From assembly GCA_002914805.1 (NCBI GenBank), contig JXTB01000480.1, positions 119,331 to 183,330 on the forward strand: a DNA stretch of 64,000 nucleotides. Direction: 5' to 3'. The position numbers and the translations under genes are program-made. Origin of the DNA: Parasponia andersonii (taxonomy: Eukaryota > Streptophyta > Magnoliopsida > Rosales > Cannabaceae). The notes under the pieces are model-generated. The model searched no databases, was not told where the DNA came from, and saw only the letters and a list, made by a program, of their open reading frames with translations. Below are positions 49,549 through 62,515 of the stretch, piece by piece; positions within the stretch are counted from its first letter, which is position 1; every line of letters begins with the position of its first letter.

Positions 49549-49909
49549 TGTAACGCCACTAGGCCTTACCCAAAAGTACTAGCTTGAAAGTACTTTTGGG
49601 CTCATGGCCTATCACTTAAATACACATGATCTTCTTAGAGTATACCTGATATAAAACTTGGGGTATTACAATCTCCCTCCGTTAAGAGCCTAACGTCTTA
49701 CTAGAGAGTCTACATTCATCGCGATTCCAACCCGTGGCAGTCTACCAAGGCCCATACAAGTATAGATTGAGTCGGCTTTGATACCAAATGTAACGTCACT
49801 GAGCTTCACCCAAAAATGGTAACTTAAAGGTATTTTTGGGCTCATAAACCACCACTTAAATACTCATTTTTTTTCCAGAGCATACTTGATATAGGACTTG
49901 GGCATTATA
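49549..49909 (-). mobile_element. TRIM (terminal-repeat retrotransposon in miniature), 361 bp
   Basis: Two short direct repeats, 49549-49670 and 49789-49909, each begin TGTAACG and end in ATTACA or ATTATA. Between them on the minus strand TGGTATCAAAGCC (49774-49786) is an initiator-Met-type primer site two bases from one repeat, and a purine tract (CGGAGGGAGAT) abuts the other. The size, primer site and lack of coding match TRIM elements. The sides do not give a clear target duplication. Confidence 0.78.
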
Positions 49910-50008
49910 TAAATTTTTGCGACAAGCACACTCTACAAATCCAACGGATTAGTTTTTTCCAATTAGCCTCTCTAAGGTACTTTACATTATTTTTCTCCTT
50001 CTTGCAAA

Positions 50009-50096
50009 CCATTTATATTGATGGCGATTATGGTATTAGTGATCCAGAATATCCATTTATATTGATGGCGATTATGGTATTAGTGATCCAGAATAT
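50009..50096. repeat. 44-bp tandem duplication
   Basis: A 44-bp unit starting CCATTTATATTGATGGCG occurs twice head to tail with no differences, so it arose recently. Confidence 0.9.
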
Positions 50097-50689
50097 TTAT
50101 TCTTGTTTTCTTATGATTGTCACAAACTAAGTATCCAAATCATTAGTGCTACACGTGAAAGAGAGGGAGAGAGAGCACCTAGGCTCACACCTACAGAGAA
50201 AAAGACAGGGAGTTTCAGCCATAGGCAATTCTCCTAGTACTTGTCACGATCAAAGCTTCATCTTGCTTTGTTTGTGTCTCTAAACAATCAAAGAAGAAGG
50301 ATGGAGTGTCCGTCCAAAGTGTACTTGGAGTGTTGTCTCCAACTAGGTTCACAAAAAAAAGAAGAGGTGTCTTTCTTGGAGATCTTGAAGTTTTCTCAAA
50401 ATCGATCAAGAAAAAACATCCACATACTGAATCATATACTGAATCATATTGAGGGTGAAGAGAATATACGGGAAGACTCAAAGGTTTGAAGTTTTCTTTT
50501 AGAAGTATATAGGATCTCTAGAAGTATTATGTGATGTGTTATAGATCCTATAATGCTTTGCGAATATCAAGAAAAATTTTAAAATCTATTTCTAATGCAT
50601 TATTGTTTTACAAAATATATTTTCTATTTTTCGTGAATTTCTTTTGTCCTTAATATGATTAAGGATATAGATTTAATCTTAAAAAAAAA

Positions 50690-52150
50690 CTGGCAATGAA
50701 ATCTTTGCCTAAGAACCACACTTATGACTAGATGAAATTACCTAAAGGAAAGAAAGCTCCCTAAAACAAATGGGTTTATAAGTTGAAGACTGAAAATAAT
50801 AGCTCATAACAAAGATACAAGGCACAATTGATTGCAAAATGATTCCGTCTGAAGAAAGGTATTGACTTTAAAGAAATATTTTATCCTACATTGAAAATAT
50901 CATCTATAAGAGTTTTTCTTGATCTAGCAGTCTGCTTGAATTTGGAAGTTGAACAACCTAATGTGAAAGCTACATTTCTTCACGGTAATTTAAAAGAAGA
51001 AATTTACAGAGTAACTAGAGGGACTCAAATTCAAAGGACAGAGAATCTTGTGTGGAACTTAGAAAAAGTTTTATATGAACTCAAACAAGCACCAAGCCAA
51101 TATTACAAGAAGTTTGGCTCATTCATTATTAGCCATGGGTACAACAGAACCATATCAACTCACTGTGTATTTACAAAAAAGTTTTCAGATTTTGATTTCA
51201 TTATTCTTTTGCTATATGTTGATTGTTGGATATGATACAAGTAAAACTGACAAGCCGAAAGGAGATTCAAGTAAGTCTTTTTCTATGAAAGATTAAGGAT
51301 CAACAAAACTAATACTTACTATGAAGATTTCCGAAAACATAAAGAATACGAAGCTTTGGCTATCTCAAGAAGCTTACATAGAAAAGTTCTTTGAACAATT
51401 CAATATGAGCAAAGCCAAAGCAATTTGTTCTCCACTTATAGGATATTTTAAGCTTAGTTCTCAGTAATGTTCTACAAGTAAGAAAAAAAGAAGAAGAAAT
51501 AATCAAAGTAACTTATTCAACTATTTTTGGCAATTTGATGTATACTATGATTTTTACAAGGCCAAATATTGCTCAAGTAGTTGGAACTGTCATTCGATTT
51601 CTCTCTAATCCTGGAAAGGAGCATTGTGCATCTGTGGAATAGATCTTCAGATATCTAAGAGGTACTTACGAGGTATGCTTATGCTTTAGTAATAGTGAAC
51701 CTCCACTAGATGGATACACAAATATCGACATGGCAGGTGATATTGATTTAAAAAAATCTACTTCGAGGTTTTTGATGACGTTTGTAGGGGGAAGCGATTT
51801 CATGGCATCCCAAGTTATAGAAATGTGTTTCTTTGTCAATGATAGAAGTGGAATACATTGTATTACTGAATCTTGCAAAAAAGCTTTATGGATGAAAATG
51901 TTCCTACAAGAGTTAGGCTTGCAACAAGAGAGATACATTATCTATTCTGGTAGCCAGAATGAAATTCACCTATCTTAGAATTTAACATTCTATTCAGGAT
52001 CAAAGTATATTGATGTTAGATAGCATTAGATTCATGACGTGCTTGAGATAAAAGAATTGTACTTAGAAAAAGTGAATACTAGTAAGAATGGATTAGACAT
52101 GTTGACAAAATCTTTGCCTAAAGAAAAGCTTGAAGCTTGCTTGTAGGCGA
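50690..52150 (+). pseudogene. Ty1/copia pol remnant
   Basis: This fossil of the reverse transcriptase and RNase H end of a copia element shows FLHGNLKEEIY and LYELKQAPSQYYKKFGSF, then DIDLKKSTSRFLMTFVGG and LWMKMFLQELGL. It is interrupted many times and is older than the Tat element. A region with LTR similarity begins right after it. The stretch before it (49915-50690) is probably the copia left LTR continuation and leader, without recognisable coding. Confidence 0.8.
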
Positions 52151-52163
52151 AGAAAAGAAATGA

Positions 52164-52440
52164 TTTGTTTTAAAGCCTTACGTGCTACACTTGTGGAAAA
52201 AAAAAAAAAAAAAAAAAGAAGAGGCAACAAAGGTCCAGCTATCAAGTGAAGAACAAGAAGAAAAGTGACAACAACCATTAGAGAGAGAAATAGAGAAAAA
52301 GCTAAAGAGAGAAAGTGTGGGTTTTCTTTCAAGCTAATGCTTGATGATTAAGAAGAGATCTTTTGTTTCGTTTCGTTCAGATTTTTTGAAATTTTATCAT
52401 ATAAAATTAAAATTTCCCTTCTTTTTATTATAATACTATC
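52164..52440 (+). repeat. Ty1/copia LTR, right copy
   Basis: This is similar to 34897-35107. It is followed near 52430-52447 by ACTATCAGAGTTAGGG, close to an initiator-Met primer site, so this LTR may once have had another element interior to its right. Confidence 0.55.
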
Positions 52441-52449
52441 AGAGTTAGG

Positions 52450-53240
52450 GAAAATTTGATTTTACATTGTAAAATTTCAAAAAAAAAAAAAAAGAATGAA
52501 AAATCTTGGATTTTAACTTTTTTTGAAAAATTCCAGATTTAATTAGAAAAATGTCACTTTCAAAAATATTTTAAAAAATATAACTTTTGAACAAATTAAT
52601 AAGATACTTGAGGTAGTTGGTTAAGTTACTTGAGATAATGAGTGTAGTTACCTTGATGACTTTTGAAAAATACTAATTTTAAAGAAAAAGTATCTTTCTC
52701 TAAATATCTTTTAAAAGTGCTATTTTTGTAAATAAACCTCTAAAATAATATATTTCAAAATAATCTGAGATGTTTCAAAAACGTCTAGCCCATTTGAGAT
52801 TTTTCAAATTTTCTGACTTTAGGCTTGGTTTTTAAAATCTAGGCCTAAAGTCCAAAAAAAGGAAATGGCTTAAGAGATAACTTCTAAAAATACCAATTTT
52901 AAATCTAGTTATAAAAATACTATTTTTCCTTCAAAATTATTATTTTTCAAAAGTATTCTAGATAATTATTCTGATTACACGAGAGCAGTAACCAAGTTAC
53001 TTGAGGTAAGTAATATGATTATTTCAAGTAACTAGGATGATTACTTCAAGTACCCATTAATTAGTTAAAAGTAATATTTTTCAAAATATTTTTAAAAGTA
53101 ACATTAGAAAAATACATTGAGTATCTTTTTTCTTAAAAAATGACCATCTGATATTTTTGAAATTTCCATTTAATTAAAAAAAATTACCGTATAAAATCAA
53201 ATTTCCAGAAAAAAATGTTTTGTTTTTGAAGTAGGTGCAT
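52450..53240. other. AT-rich block with short repeats and inverted ends
   Basis: There is no coding. GGAAAATTTGATTTTACA near 52452 is roughly inverted at its right end (AAAATCAAATTTCC near 53192). The inside holds degenerate repeats such as AAGTTACTTGAGGTA. This may be another foldback or the interior of a copia relative. Confidence 0.35.
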
Positions 53241-54485
53241 TGTCTGGTACTCGTTGATATTAATATATTTTATTAATTTTATTTGTTTAAAGATTGTGTG
53301 TAAGTCTTAATATACAATTCAATTACCTATGTTTTTTTTTTTTGGGATAATTAATTCACTTACTTAGTTGGGCGAGCATAGACAGGCACGTTTTTCAATC
53401 TCTCTCTCATGCATGTAATTTTATCTTGTAAGAGTATAAAGATATTGGACTTGTAATTGGAAATATAGAACAAGAAAGGGAGCAACATATGCTTAGCATG
53501 GTCTAGCTATTGACATTCCTCTTTTCCAAATTCCACCTTGTTTATTATTATTCAAAAACAAGTAGAATAATAAAAAAAAAATAAAAACAAACAAAAACGA
53601 AAAAAGAAAAACCGTCTTCCTTTTTGTCCTTTAGACTGAAATGTTAATAAATCATCCCTCCAAAACTGACATTAAGGCACATCGAATGGACACTTTGAGG
53701 AAGTAAAAACTAATCTTCCTTGTCCTCAAGCAATCCGCACAATAATAATTTTAAATTCGACCACAAATCCATTGCCAATTTGGTGGCTAGTAGTACTTCC
53801 TCAAGTTTCATCATAAAAAGTTTGTTTATCAAATGTGATTTTACCAACTAAGTCATTTTATTCAAATGAAGTGATCAAAGTTTTCCTTTTTTTTTTTTTT
53901 TTTCCTTTTCACTTAGAAAACTATGCATGTTATAAAAAATGTCACGTTGATAAGCATTCAAAAAAATATGTTTTCTTTCTTTAAAAAATGAAAATCTCTA
54001 TGATCATATGGAGCTCATCCAATAACCTTGCAGTTTCATGCAGGTTTGAACCCAATCCAAACAATAGTTTAAGAGAGAGATATGAGCAGACCTTCAGTCT
54101 TTTCGGTTGTAAATTGTCATTGTAAGGCTGCGTTCTTTTATAATAATAATAGTTATTGTAATAGGGGTTTCTTTATAATAATTAGGATTATTATTATTAT
54201 TATGAGATGATTGATGTTAGTAGTTATAACGGTCATTAAATAACAGCCGGTGGTACTTAGTTTAATTAAGGATTTTATTGTAATAGATCTATGTGGTGAA
54301 GATATATTCGGGGTGGGCGGCTTATGAGATTTATAATGGTGTTGGCTTTCATCCATACACTAATCTGCGCATCCAACGATTTTGTAACATAGAGAAACTA
54401 TTAACTTTTTTGGTTAAAGGTGTCAGACTATACAATTCTGGGAAGAAACCAATTTAACGGCCGAGACTTCAGTGGGGCATTAGTG
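53241..54485. other. Intergenic, no gene recognised
   Basis: This is AT-rich unique-looking sequence with poly-T/A tracts and an ATT-rich patch near 54140-54203. Confidence 0.5.
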
Positions 54486-55287
54486 TGTTAGGTGTTAGAT
54501 ACTCCGTTGGTGAAGTTCTTACTAGTTGTCCAGGTGTCTCCGAACTGCTGATGCTATACCTACCAACTGTCCATATATCCTCACTATCCTAGAATGCTTT
54601 TGACTTCAAGTCAGATCGGAAAGACGGGGGTGGCCACCTGTAAAGACTCTCCGATGCTTAAATCAGATATTTACCCCTGAGATTAAGTAGTAAAGATTAA
54701 GTTTTTCTCTTACTAATAAATTTTTATATATCTCACTCTATCTATCTCTATCCCCCCTCAAGGGGACGCATAACTCATATATATATAGTTCTGGAACTGA
54801 GAACCTTCTGGCTCTCAATCCCAGGATCGAGTATCTTTTCTCATCATAAATTACTCCGGAAATCCTGGGCTGTGGTTACCGTAATTTTCCTTACATCATC
54901 GTGACTTGCTTTCCACCGTCTCTTATGACTCGAGCCTGGCGGGGGCGACAAACCGTCGTCCTATTAGGACGGTCTGTCTAATGTGCACACCTAGGATTGC
55001 ATTAAATGCTCTGTCTGGGTCTGGAGTAGCACACTGCCTCCAATGATCTTCAGGCGGAAGACCCTCGAGGCTCCTGGCCCCTAACTGTCGAGGTAAGAAT
55101 TAGACTAGGCCGAACCCGTCCAAGATCTGGAATGGATTCGGCTCTGGCCTTCGACAACCCACGGCGCCATACGGTACCACATGCGACTCGTGTGGCTTTT
55201 AAGCGGTCCTTTTGGACACGTGTCAGACGGTGTACCCACTACCATCTGTTCCGCCGCTTAACCGTCCACGTGATACATGATCTAAGA
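54486..55287 (+). repeat. Left LTR-like repeat
   Basis: This matches the right repeat through CTACCAACTGTCCA, GGTGGCCACCTGTAAA, GGCTCTCAATCCCA, GGAAGACC and GGACACGTGTCA. It contains a short inverted repeat around GACAAACCGTC and GACGGTCTGTC near 54948-54975. Confidence 0.75.
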
Positions 55288-55680
55288 GTGGACCCCACAA
55301 CTACCCCCATTTCCCTATTTGATAGATTCGCATCCATTAAGTGGGGAAATCATGCCTCCATTCCACCAATTCGAAGGATACGTTGGCTCATTACTGTCAT
55401 TATTCTCCAATTACTGATACTGGTACATGCCAACCCGTGTCACGATTTTTTCAAATTTTGAAATTCTAACGTTTTTGATTTCCTCTCACTGTTCTTCTAT
55501 AAGGAAAACTCTTCAACTTCCCCCTAAAAAAACCGCACTTGCGCTCATTTCTTACTTTACCGAAATTCCCAAGTGCTCCTGCTTCCTTTCTTTCAAAATT
55601 TTTGGCATTCTCAAACCTTAAGATTCCTGAGTCCTCCTTTTTCTTGAGACTTCTACCCTCTCCAATCATATCCACGACAA

Positions 55681-58600
55681 TGGCTCTGAACCAGAGTCAG
55701 AAGCTCCGCCCCTTCGCAGATTCCGAGTTGGGCTCATTAAGGAAGCAGCTCTGCTTCCCCTGGTGGAGTCACCTTACAAAAGGTCGAGGGCCCGATAGAC
55801 TGGTACCTTCACCCCTCCACCCCCGAAGGCTCTATCGTCCTTGGGAGGAAACACCTAGAATGGTTGCGATTTCCTCTTCCTCCCCTAGTCAACCAGTTTT
55901 TCAGCCTGATAGGGATTCACCCGATGCAATTGAATGCCAACGAGGTCATGATCCTGATGGGGCTTTCTGCTCTGTCGGTCCTCCTCGACGTGCATATCAA
56001 CCTGGAGATGGTCTTCTATGCCTACATGCTTACCCTCATTCCCAAAAGGAGCTCTTACTCTACTTTCTACCTCCAGCTGCTTTCGGGGCGCCATGTTTTC
56101 TACGGTCTGCCGAGGTCAGACAAGCAGTGAGATTCTCACTCCAGGCTGTACACCGTCGAAGGGCATGGTACTCTCCTTGGGTAAACGGGGAGCGTTTCCA
56201 AATCTCCCCATTTTTTCTGCAAAGTAAGTATTGAGTTATACTTTGATTTTTGGGTTTGAGTGAGCTTTGCCCATTTTTACTCATGATATCTGGCCTCGCA
56301 TAGCCTCTGTGGAGGAAAACAGGTTCGAGCCACGGCCGTTGGCAGGGCGGTTCTGGGGATTGCCAACATATTCAGGCCATTCTGAATCCCCAGGTGATGA
56401 ATATGATACCGAGGATGGTCTCTCATCTCCCATTCCAACTGGACACGTGGGTCATCTCCAAGCACCTCATCTCCCCTTGACGCTTCGGCTTTAGACCGGT
56501 TCTGCCAGGATGAGCAGAGTTGCATCGCCATAGTGGGTCATCAGATCACGGCCTCGAGCCAGCTGGCAGGCCCCGATGTCCTGGTGAAACTGACCAGCCA
56601 TGAGCTTGAAGAGGCAATGAAGCTCGTGATTGAGGAGTGTGTCAGGTTCCGAGACGAGGAGCTATTGCCCCCAATAGGGTTAGTTGTGAGCTTATTCCAT
56701 ATCTTGAGACTTCGTAGATCAGGTCATGGCGACGTTCTAACAAGATCGTTTACCCTTGCAGGTTCGGACGCTGGCCCTTCGGCAGATCCCTCCTCTGCTA
56801 AGGGGAATACCATCATCCACAGAGCCCGATCCAAAGTCCCTATCAGTCGGTACCTAGTGGTGTCCTCTGAGGATGAGGCCGGTAAACAGAGAGTTGTCGC
56901 CCCAAGAATGGGCTCAGACGACGAGCTGGAGGGTCTGTTCATGTCCGGGGGTGAAGCGCCCGTGGTACTTTCTCCCAAGGCAGGCAGGCCTGTGACTCGG
57001 GAGACGCTGGCCATAAAGATTATGTATGGAAAAGGGGCGACTTCGAGCCTGCTAGGGGAGCTTGCTGCATCGATTCCTTCCGCCCCCAACTCTGGCTTAA
57101 AGGCAGGCACGGGGTCTAGTTCTGCTTGCTCTCGTGGGGAGATTGCCGAGCTCAGCGGAGGGGCTCTGAGGCTGAAGTCTCGACTGTCTTCTCCTCTCTC
57201 AATCCCTATGAAGTAGGGTCACGAAGTCGACCCGTCCAAAGGGGAGGAAAGCCCGGCAGGGAAGAGAGGCAGAACTGCCCCTTCTTACGACAGTGACAAT
57301 GACGGGGCTACCTTGACCGTCATGAGGAGGAGAAGGTCTGCACGCAGTATCCCGTCCGAGCACGTTGGTCAAAACAAGACCGAAAAATTACAGCCAGGCG
57401 GGTCTCTAAGGGAGGTGGTAGCCGAGATCGCTGAAGTGGCAGTAGTCATGGGGGCTCTTTATGCTAATGGTGTGTCACCTCCAACTGTCGCCGAAGGTGC
57501 ACTTGGGGACGCCCTACTTTCTACCGCCCCTACCTCTGCCACTTCGGGAGCATCGAAAGAATCTACTGGAGTATGTTTGGTAGGGGAAGAAGATGTCCTC
57601 GCAGTCGGCGGGATGGAGTCGCATTCCTCAGATGTGGATGACGCCCAGGGAGAGGGTCTAGCTACGGAATTCGAGTTGGAGGCGCTCTCCCTGGAGAATG
57701 TAGGCTTGTTACTGGCTGAAGCATTGCATAAGTTTGGCTCATCTGGTTGTCATCTCCATGTTTTCGGCATCTTTACTGAACATTGACTCCCCTTTTTTTA
57801 CATTCTGCAGCTAGCCACCATCTAGTCTTTCTATTCTTCTCGTGTCAGTGAGCTGACTGGGTAGCTGAACGCCCGTGCTGTGGCAGCCGAGCAGAGCGAG
57901 GTCGCCCTTGCTGAGTTGAGGGCGGACTTCGACCTATACTGGAGCCTAGTTGAGGTTAGGGTCAGTAGCATCGTGGCCCACGCTTTGAGCATCGAGAGGG
58001 GTAGACGTGAAGAGCTAGTCGCCAAGTTGGCCGAGGCAGAGGGGAAGGTCTAGTCTCTCGAAGCTGAGGTTCTGGGTCTGCGCTCGGAGGCCCAGGCTGC
58101 CAGGTTGGCTCAAGCCAAGCTCAAGGTCAAAGAGCAGGAGCTGCAGAGCGAAGGTGTTAAGATGAGACTGACTTTCATTGCTCACGAGAGAGCTATCGAT
58201 GAGGCTAAGGAGGCAAGGAAAGCCAAGGCAAAAGCCAAGTTAGAGGCTCATTCCCTACAGTGCAGACTCGACCGGTCTAATGAGGTAATCCGACATCTTT
58301 ATTTGGATCATTGTAAACTGATGGAAGCTCACATGGAGCTGTCTCACAAGCGTGGCGAAGATCTCGCCGATATTAACACTCTTTTGATCTACTTCTCGCA
58401 GTGGCAAGTGGAACTGAGGCTAGCAACGCTAAGAGATAGGCTGGTAGATGCAGAGAAGCTGAAGATAAGGTACCAAAGGTATGTGGACATCCTTTCTACA
58501 AAGAGCTATAGGTCTGGCTGGGAGAACAGGGAATTTGAGGGCCACACGGAGGTGGTGATGCCGGACTAGTTCGATAAGCAGAAGGGTGTTGAGAGGGACT

Positions 58601-59247
58601 ATTACTCCATCAGGTACTATATGCAGTAGTTATGGGACGAGATTAACATCGTTTACACCACTGATGTACTGAAAATGCTTGATGAAGGGAATAACGGGCC
58701 CTCCACGTCTGCCTAAGCCACCAAAGAGAAAGTGCCTGCTTCTGATCTACCAGAACAAGCCATGAAGGTTTCTGAGAGTCAGCTTGGTCCTGACGCTTCA
58801 GCTGGTGAAGGGAAAAAGTGCGGTCGTCCTATCTAGCGACGACTCTAAACTCGATGTGTCGTTCTCTACTGAGGCTGGGCCGAGTGTCGAAGCTGGCATT
58901 TCTCCCCCCGTCGGAGGTAATTAGGGACCTTCACTCTTTTGTATAATTGTAAAATACTGACTGTGCAGTGTAAAGCTGACCCTCATTGCAAGTATCTGCT
59001 TAAATAATAAAAATGGCGTACTTTTCTGACATTTATTCTGCTTTTTTTTTTTGTTGTCCGCATTCGTGGTCAGGGTCAGATATCATATACGATGTCATTC
59101 CCTTGTCGGCAGTTCAGCCGACCCCTGGGTCTGGCCCAATCGTATATGATTTGGAGTTATTAGTGAATTCTCCCCATGCTATGACTGACAAGATTAGCTC
59201 CGGAGATCGGGATGTGAGTTCCAGCTCGTCCGGCTTTGAGGATGTAT
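55681..59247 (+). pseudogene. Element-borne gene with Transposase_28-like and coiled-coil regions
   Basis: Three parts are visible. Near 55860-56130 a domain reads LRFPLPPLVNQFFSLIGIHP, QLNANEVMILMGLSAL and GRHVFYGLPRS, the same pattern as the Transposase_28 part of the Tat antisense gene. The middle (56560-57780) is Ser/Ala/Gly-rich and low in complexity. Near 57860-58560 there is a long Ala/Glu/Lys/Arg coiled coil (DEAKEARKAKAKAKLEAHSL). AG/GT borders suggest introns. GC content is clearly higher than in the flanks. It is broken in several places. Relationship to the Tat antisense genes is inference from the pattern and order of domains. Confidence 0.6.
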
Positions 59248-59559
59248 AATTACTGTTATGACTTGTCTTAGCAGAATTTGATCCATCCGTATGGCTAGAC
59301 TTCTCCTACCCTAAATGGGAACGTGCCAGGAACCAGCTCCAGGGATTGGTTGACTTTTGCTTGGACCCATCACCGCAGAAGAAAAGGCCCAGGCTCGGCT
59401 CTCACCAGGAACAAATAAGGCGTTATCACTCCGACGTGTCCTTGCGAGTCCGTCCAAGACCTGCTCCCGATAGATAGAGATACTGGGTCTGTGTTCCTAT
59501 CGACCACGCACTCTGTAATTTAAGTAATAATAAATAGAATTTGATTTTAAATTCTGTCT

Positions 59560-61001
59560 TCGTGTTTGGTCTTATTTGTGCCTACTTCCAATGGGTAGAC
59601 CTTGACCCCGTTTACTTTTAGTTTGACCTAGCCACCAAGGAGATTATAAAGAGATCTTTTAGGGATTCAAGAAAGGAAATTGGAGAATGTTCTTGGAGGG
59701 TTTTGGTAATTGTCATCTTGGGCAAAGAGAGAAGAAGAACATCGTGTGAAAAGATTCTCATCCATCCAAAAATAGTTTTTCTTTCCCTCATTTCCTTTTT
59801 TCTTGACGTTGATGTTTGTTAGTTTGTTTTTGTTCCTTTTTATGAACTAATTATTTTGTCTACATGAATGTTGTAACCTATATCAATTTCACAAGGTTTT
59901 TCTATTAGTTTATTTGTGTTATTTTGTTCTTAAAAATTTTCAATTAATTGGCTATTAATTAGATGATTTAGTTTCTAGAATTATTATTTGAAGGGACGAA
60001 TTCTAGATATGACTAAAGAATAATATAACCTAAGATTTTATAGAGTTTAAGATAACCTAAAGTCCTCTGATGTTTTTTGTAAAGAACTACAAAACTTAAT
60101 GAATTCTTATTTTCTTAATTTCCAATAGAGATATTAGAATTATAAACAAAGGATATTTTTCACTTGGTACTCAAAAAATAGAGTAAAAATAATTTAGAGT
60201 TCTTTATTTATAAACTAGGAAAATAAATAATTAAGTTGATTGAAAGATATTATTGATGACTAGGTAAAATTAAACCACTAGAATCCTATCTTATTGTTAT
60301 TTTCCCTTATACTTACAATTGTATTTTGATGTTTAACTTTGTGTTTCAATTTTCATTTATTATTCAACTTCCACAATTTATTTGATTTGTCTAGACCAAA
60401 TCAAGATTATTCTAATTATTGTATTTAGTTGAAATTTGTTATCAATCTTTTTGGCTACCATGACTTTATAAACCATTTTTATTATAAAATTTGACATCGT
60501 ACACTTACACAGAATAATTTTATGAACATTAATCTCTAAGAAATAGAATATTTAAAGTGTATTAATGAATAGTGTATTTGTACTAGCCTACGGATTGTGT
60601 TTCACATTCGTATTCTATATATTTAGGACTACAAGTGTTTCGTGATCACTATGTGCATTAAATGAGAGAATATTTCTCTTTATTGTGTATATCCATGTGA
60701 GAAAATGGATGATATCTCCATATTTATGACAAAAAGTGTATAAAGTATTAGTTGGTACAAAATGCATATTTATTATGTACAAATAGCATACTATATTTGG
60801 CAAAATGTGTAAGAATTGACGAAGGATTGATGAGCTTAAACACTTTAAATAAGGCCTTTATTCTTCATTATTTCTTATCCCAGAATGAGTAAAAACACCA
60901 ATAGTGAGGATAAAAGTGAGCGCTTTATTATAAAAGTTAGGAAGAAAATTCTCTAAGTGTATCTAAAATCATTAGATAGAAGAGAAAGATTGTATGATTA
61001 T
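59560..61001. other. AT-rich tail of the LTR-bounded element
   Basis: No coding is recognised. It may be a further old insertion, since composition changes sharply at about 59560. Confidence 0.4.
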
Positions 61002-61265
61002 TGTTAGAGCTGTTCTCAGCAATTATCCACGTGTCTTCGAATCATTAGTATTAGTCCTACCAACTGTCCACGTATCTAAACTATTGGTGCCGTTTTCTCT
61101 AACTATCCATGTGTCCTTGCTATCTCAGGATACTTTTGATCTCGCTCTAGATTGACGAGGCGAGGGTGGCTACCTGCAAAATCTCTCCAATGCTTAAGTT
61201 AGATATTTACTCCGAAATTGAATAGCAAAGACTGAGTTTTTTTTGTCTCATAAAATCCCTTTTTC

Positions 61266-61329
<64 letters not shown>

Positions 61330-61900
61330 GCATCTATATCTGTATATCTTTTTTCCGAAGAAATGTATGGCATGTAAATATATAATTCTGGAACCAAGAA
61401 TCTGCCGGCTCTCAATCCCAAGATCGAGTGCCTTTTCCTCATCTTGACTTGTTCCGGAAATTACGGGCCGTAGTTACCGTAATTCCCCTTGCATCATTGT
61501 GATTTGCTTTCCCCGTCTCTTATGGCGCGAGCCTGGCAGGAGCGAAACCCCGACAACCCACCGTCCTGTCGGGACGGTTCGCACAATGTGTACACCTACA
61601 CAGGATCGTATTGCATGCCCTGTCTGGGTCTGGAGCGGCGCACTGCTCCCAATGGTCTTCTAGTGGAAGATCTTCGAAGTTTCTGACCCCCAACTGTCGA
61701 GACAAAAATTTAGCTAAGTCGAACCCGTTCAGGGTCTGGGACGGGTTTAGCCCTAACCTGGGACAGCCAACGGGCCCAATTCATATCACGTGTGACTTAC
61801 GCGACATTCAAACGGCCTTTCTAGACACGTGTCAAATGGTGTGTCTCCTGTAATCTGTTCCCCTACCTAATCATCCATCCACGTAGTGCACGATCTAATT
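61002..61900 (+). repeat. Right LTR-like repeat
   Basis: This is the partner of 54486-55287. It is longer because of a (TC)n run at about 61266-61311 followed by (TA)n. Confidence 0.75.
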
Positions 61901-62425
61901 TCATATAATAGGCTTTTGAGCAATGATAATGATGTCTAGTATTTGCACCTGTTCGTTCGAGTTTAAGATCTCAAAAAAATCTGGGACGAGAAAGGGAGCT
62001 TCACCACAATTTATAGACAGATGGAGTGAGAGATTTAAGAGGTCACAGATGAAAGACAGGACGAGGAATTCAAGTAGAGAGAAATAGAGAAAATTCCGTC
62101 TACTACAGAGAGAGATAGAAAAAAAAAATGAATAAATTGAACTTCGAGCATAGTTTTTAGGCACATTTTTGTTAATGGGCATAATTTTCAAAGTATTATT
62201 AAAATAAGGTTATAACTCAAAATATGACAGCCTAATTTCTCGTCCAAAAAAAATTCGCATATTCCTTTTATTATTATTTTTTGTTTGGTTGGCTGGGTAT
62301 GTTATACTTTAAAAAAATCGGAAATAAACGCATGCAGCCAAACGAATTATAAAATATTGGCAATAAAAAATTACCTGAAGTCTTCTCTCTGCACTGCTCA
62401 AACACTAGCTACAGAAACCACAACA
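61901..62425. other. Intergenic, upstream of the epimerase gene
   Basis: No gene is recognised. This probably includes the epimerase promoter and leader; a clear TATA box is not seen. Confidence 0.5.
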
Positions 62426-62515
62426 ATGGCAGTTCTCAGCATCTCCGGCACTTGTCAAAACCCTATTGGAGACTCGGAAAGTCACCCACCTGAACAACGA
62501 AAGAACCCTTCTTAA
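62426..62515 (+). other. Upstream open reading frame in the epimerase leader
   Basis: ATG in a good context (ACAACAATGGCA) opens a 29-residue frame starting MAVLSISGTC that stops 15 bases before the epimerase ATG and in a different frame. If it is in the mRNA it could lower translation of the main frame. Whether transcription starts upstream of it is not known. Confidence 0.4.

Larger units (their letters stand above)
54486..61900 (+). mobile_element. LTR-bounded element with a coiled-coil gene and no visible pol
   Basis: Direct repeats of 0.8-0.9 kb (54486-55287 and 61002-61900) bound a GC-richer interior with one gene-like region (55681-59247) and then AT-rich sequence. The repeat ends TGTTAG and CTAA(G/T) are inverted like LTR ends. 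TGGACCCCAC near 55289 could be a primer site and a purine stretch near 60980 a polypurine tract, so plus orientation is likelier. No reverse transcriptase or integrase is seen, so it would be non-autonomous. The repeats have diverged by perhaps 20-25%, so it is old. No target duplication is evident. Confidence 0.6.

Noticed and set aside
49549-49909. Considered as a SINE or as a Cassandra element
   Set aside because: It has paired terminal repeats and an iMet-type primer site, which SINEs lack, and no 5S rRNA-like stretch as in Cassandra.
55132-55461. 109-residue open frame at the start of the second LTR element
   Set aside because: Straddles the end of the LTR-like repeat; not kept in the other repeat copy and no domain.
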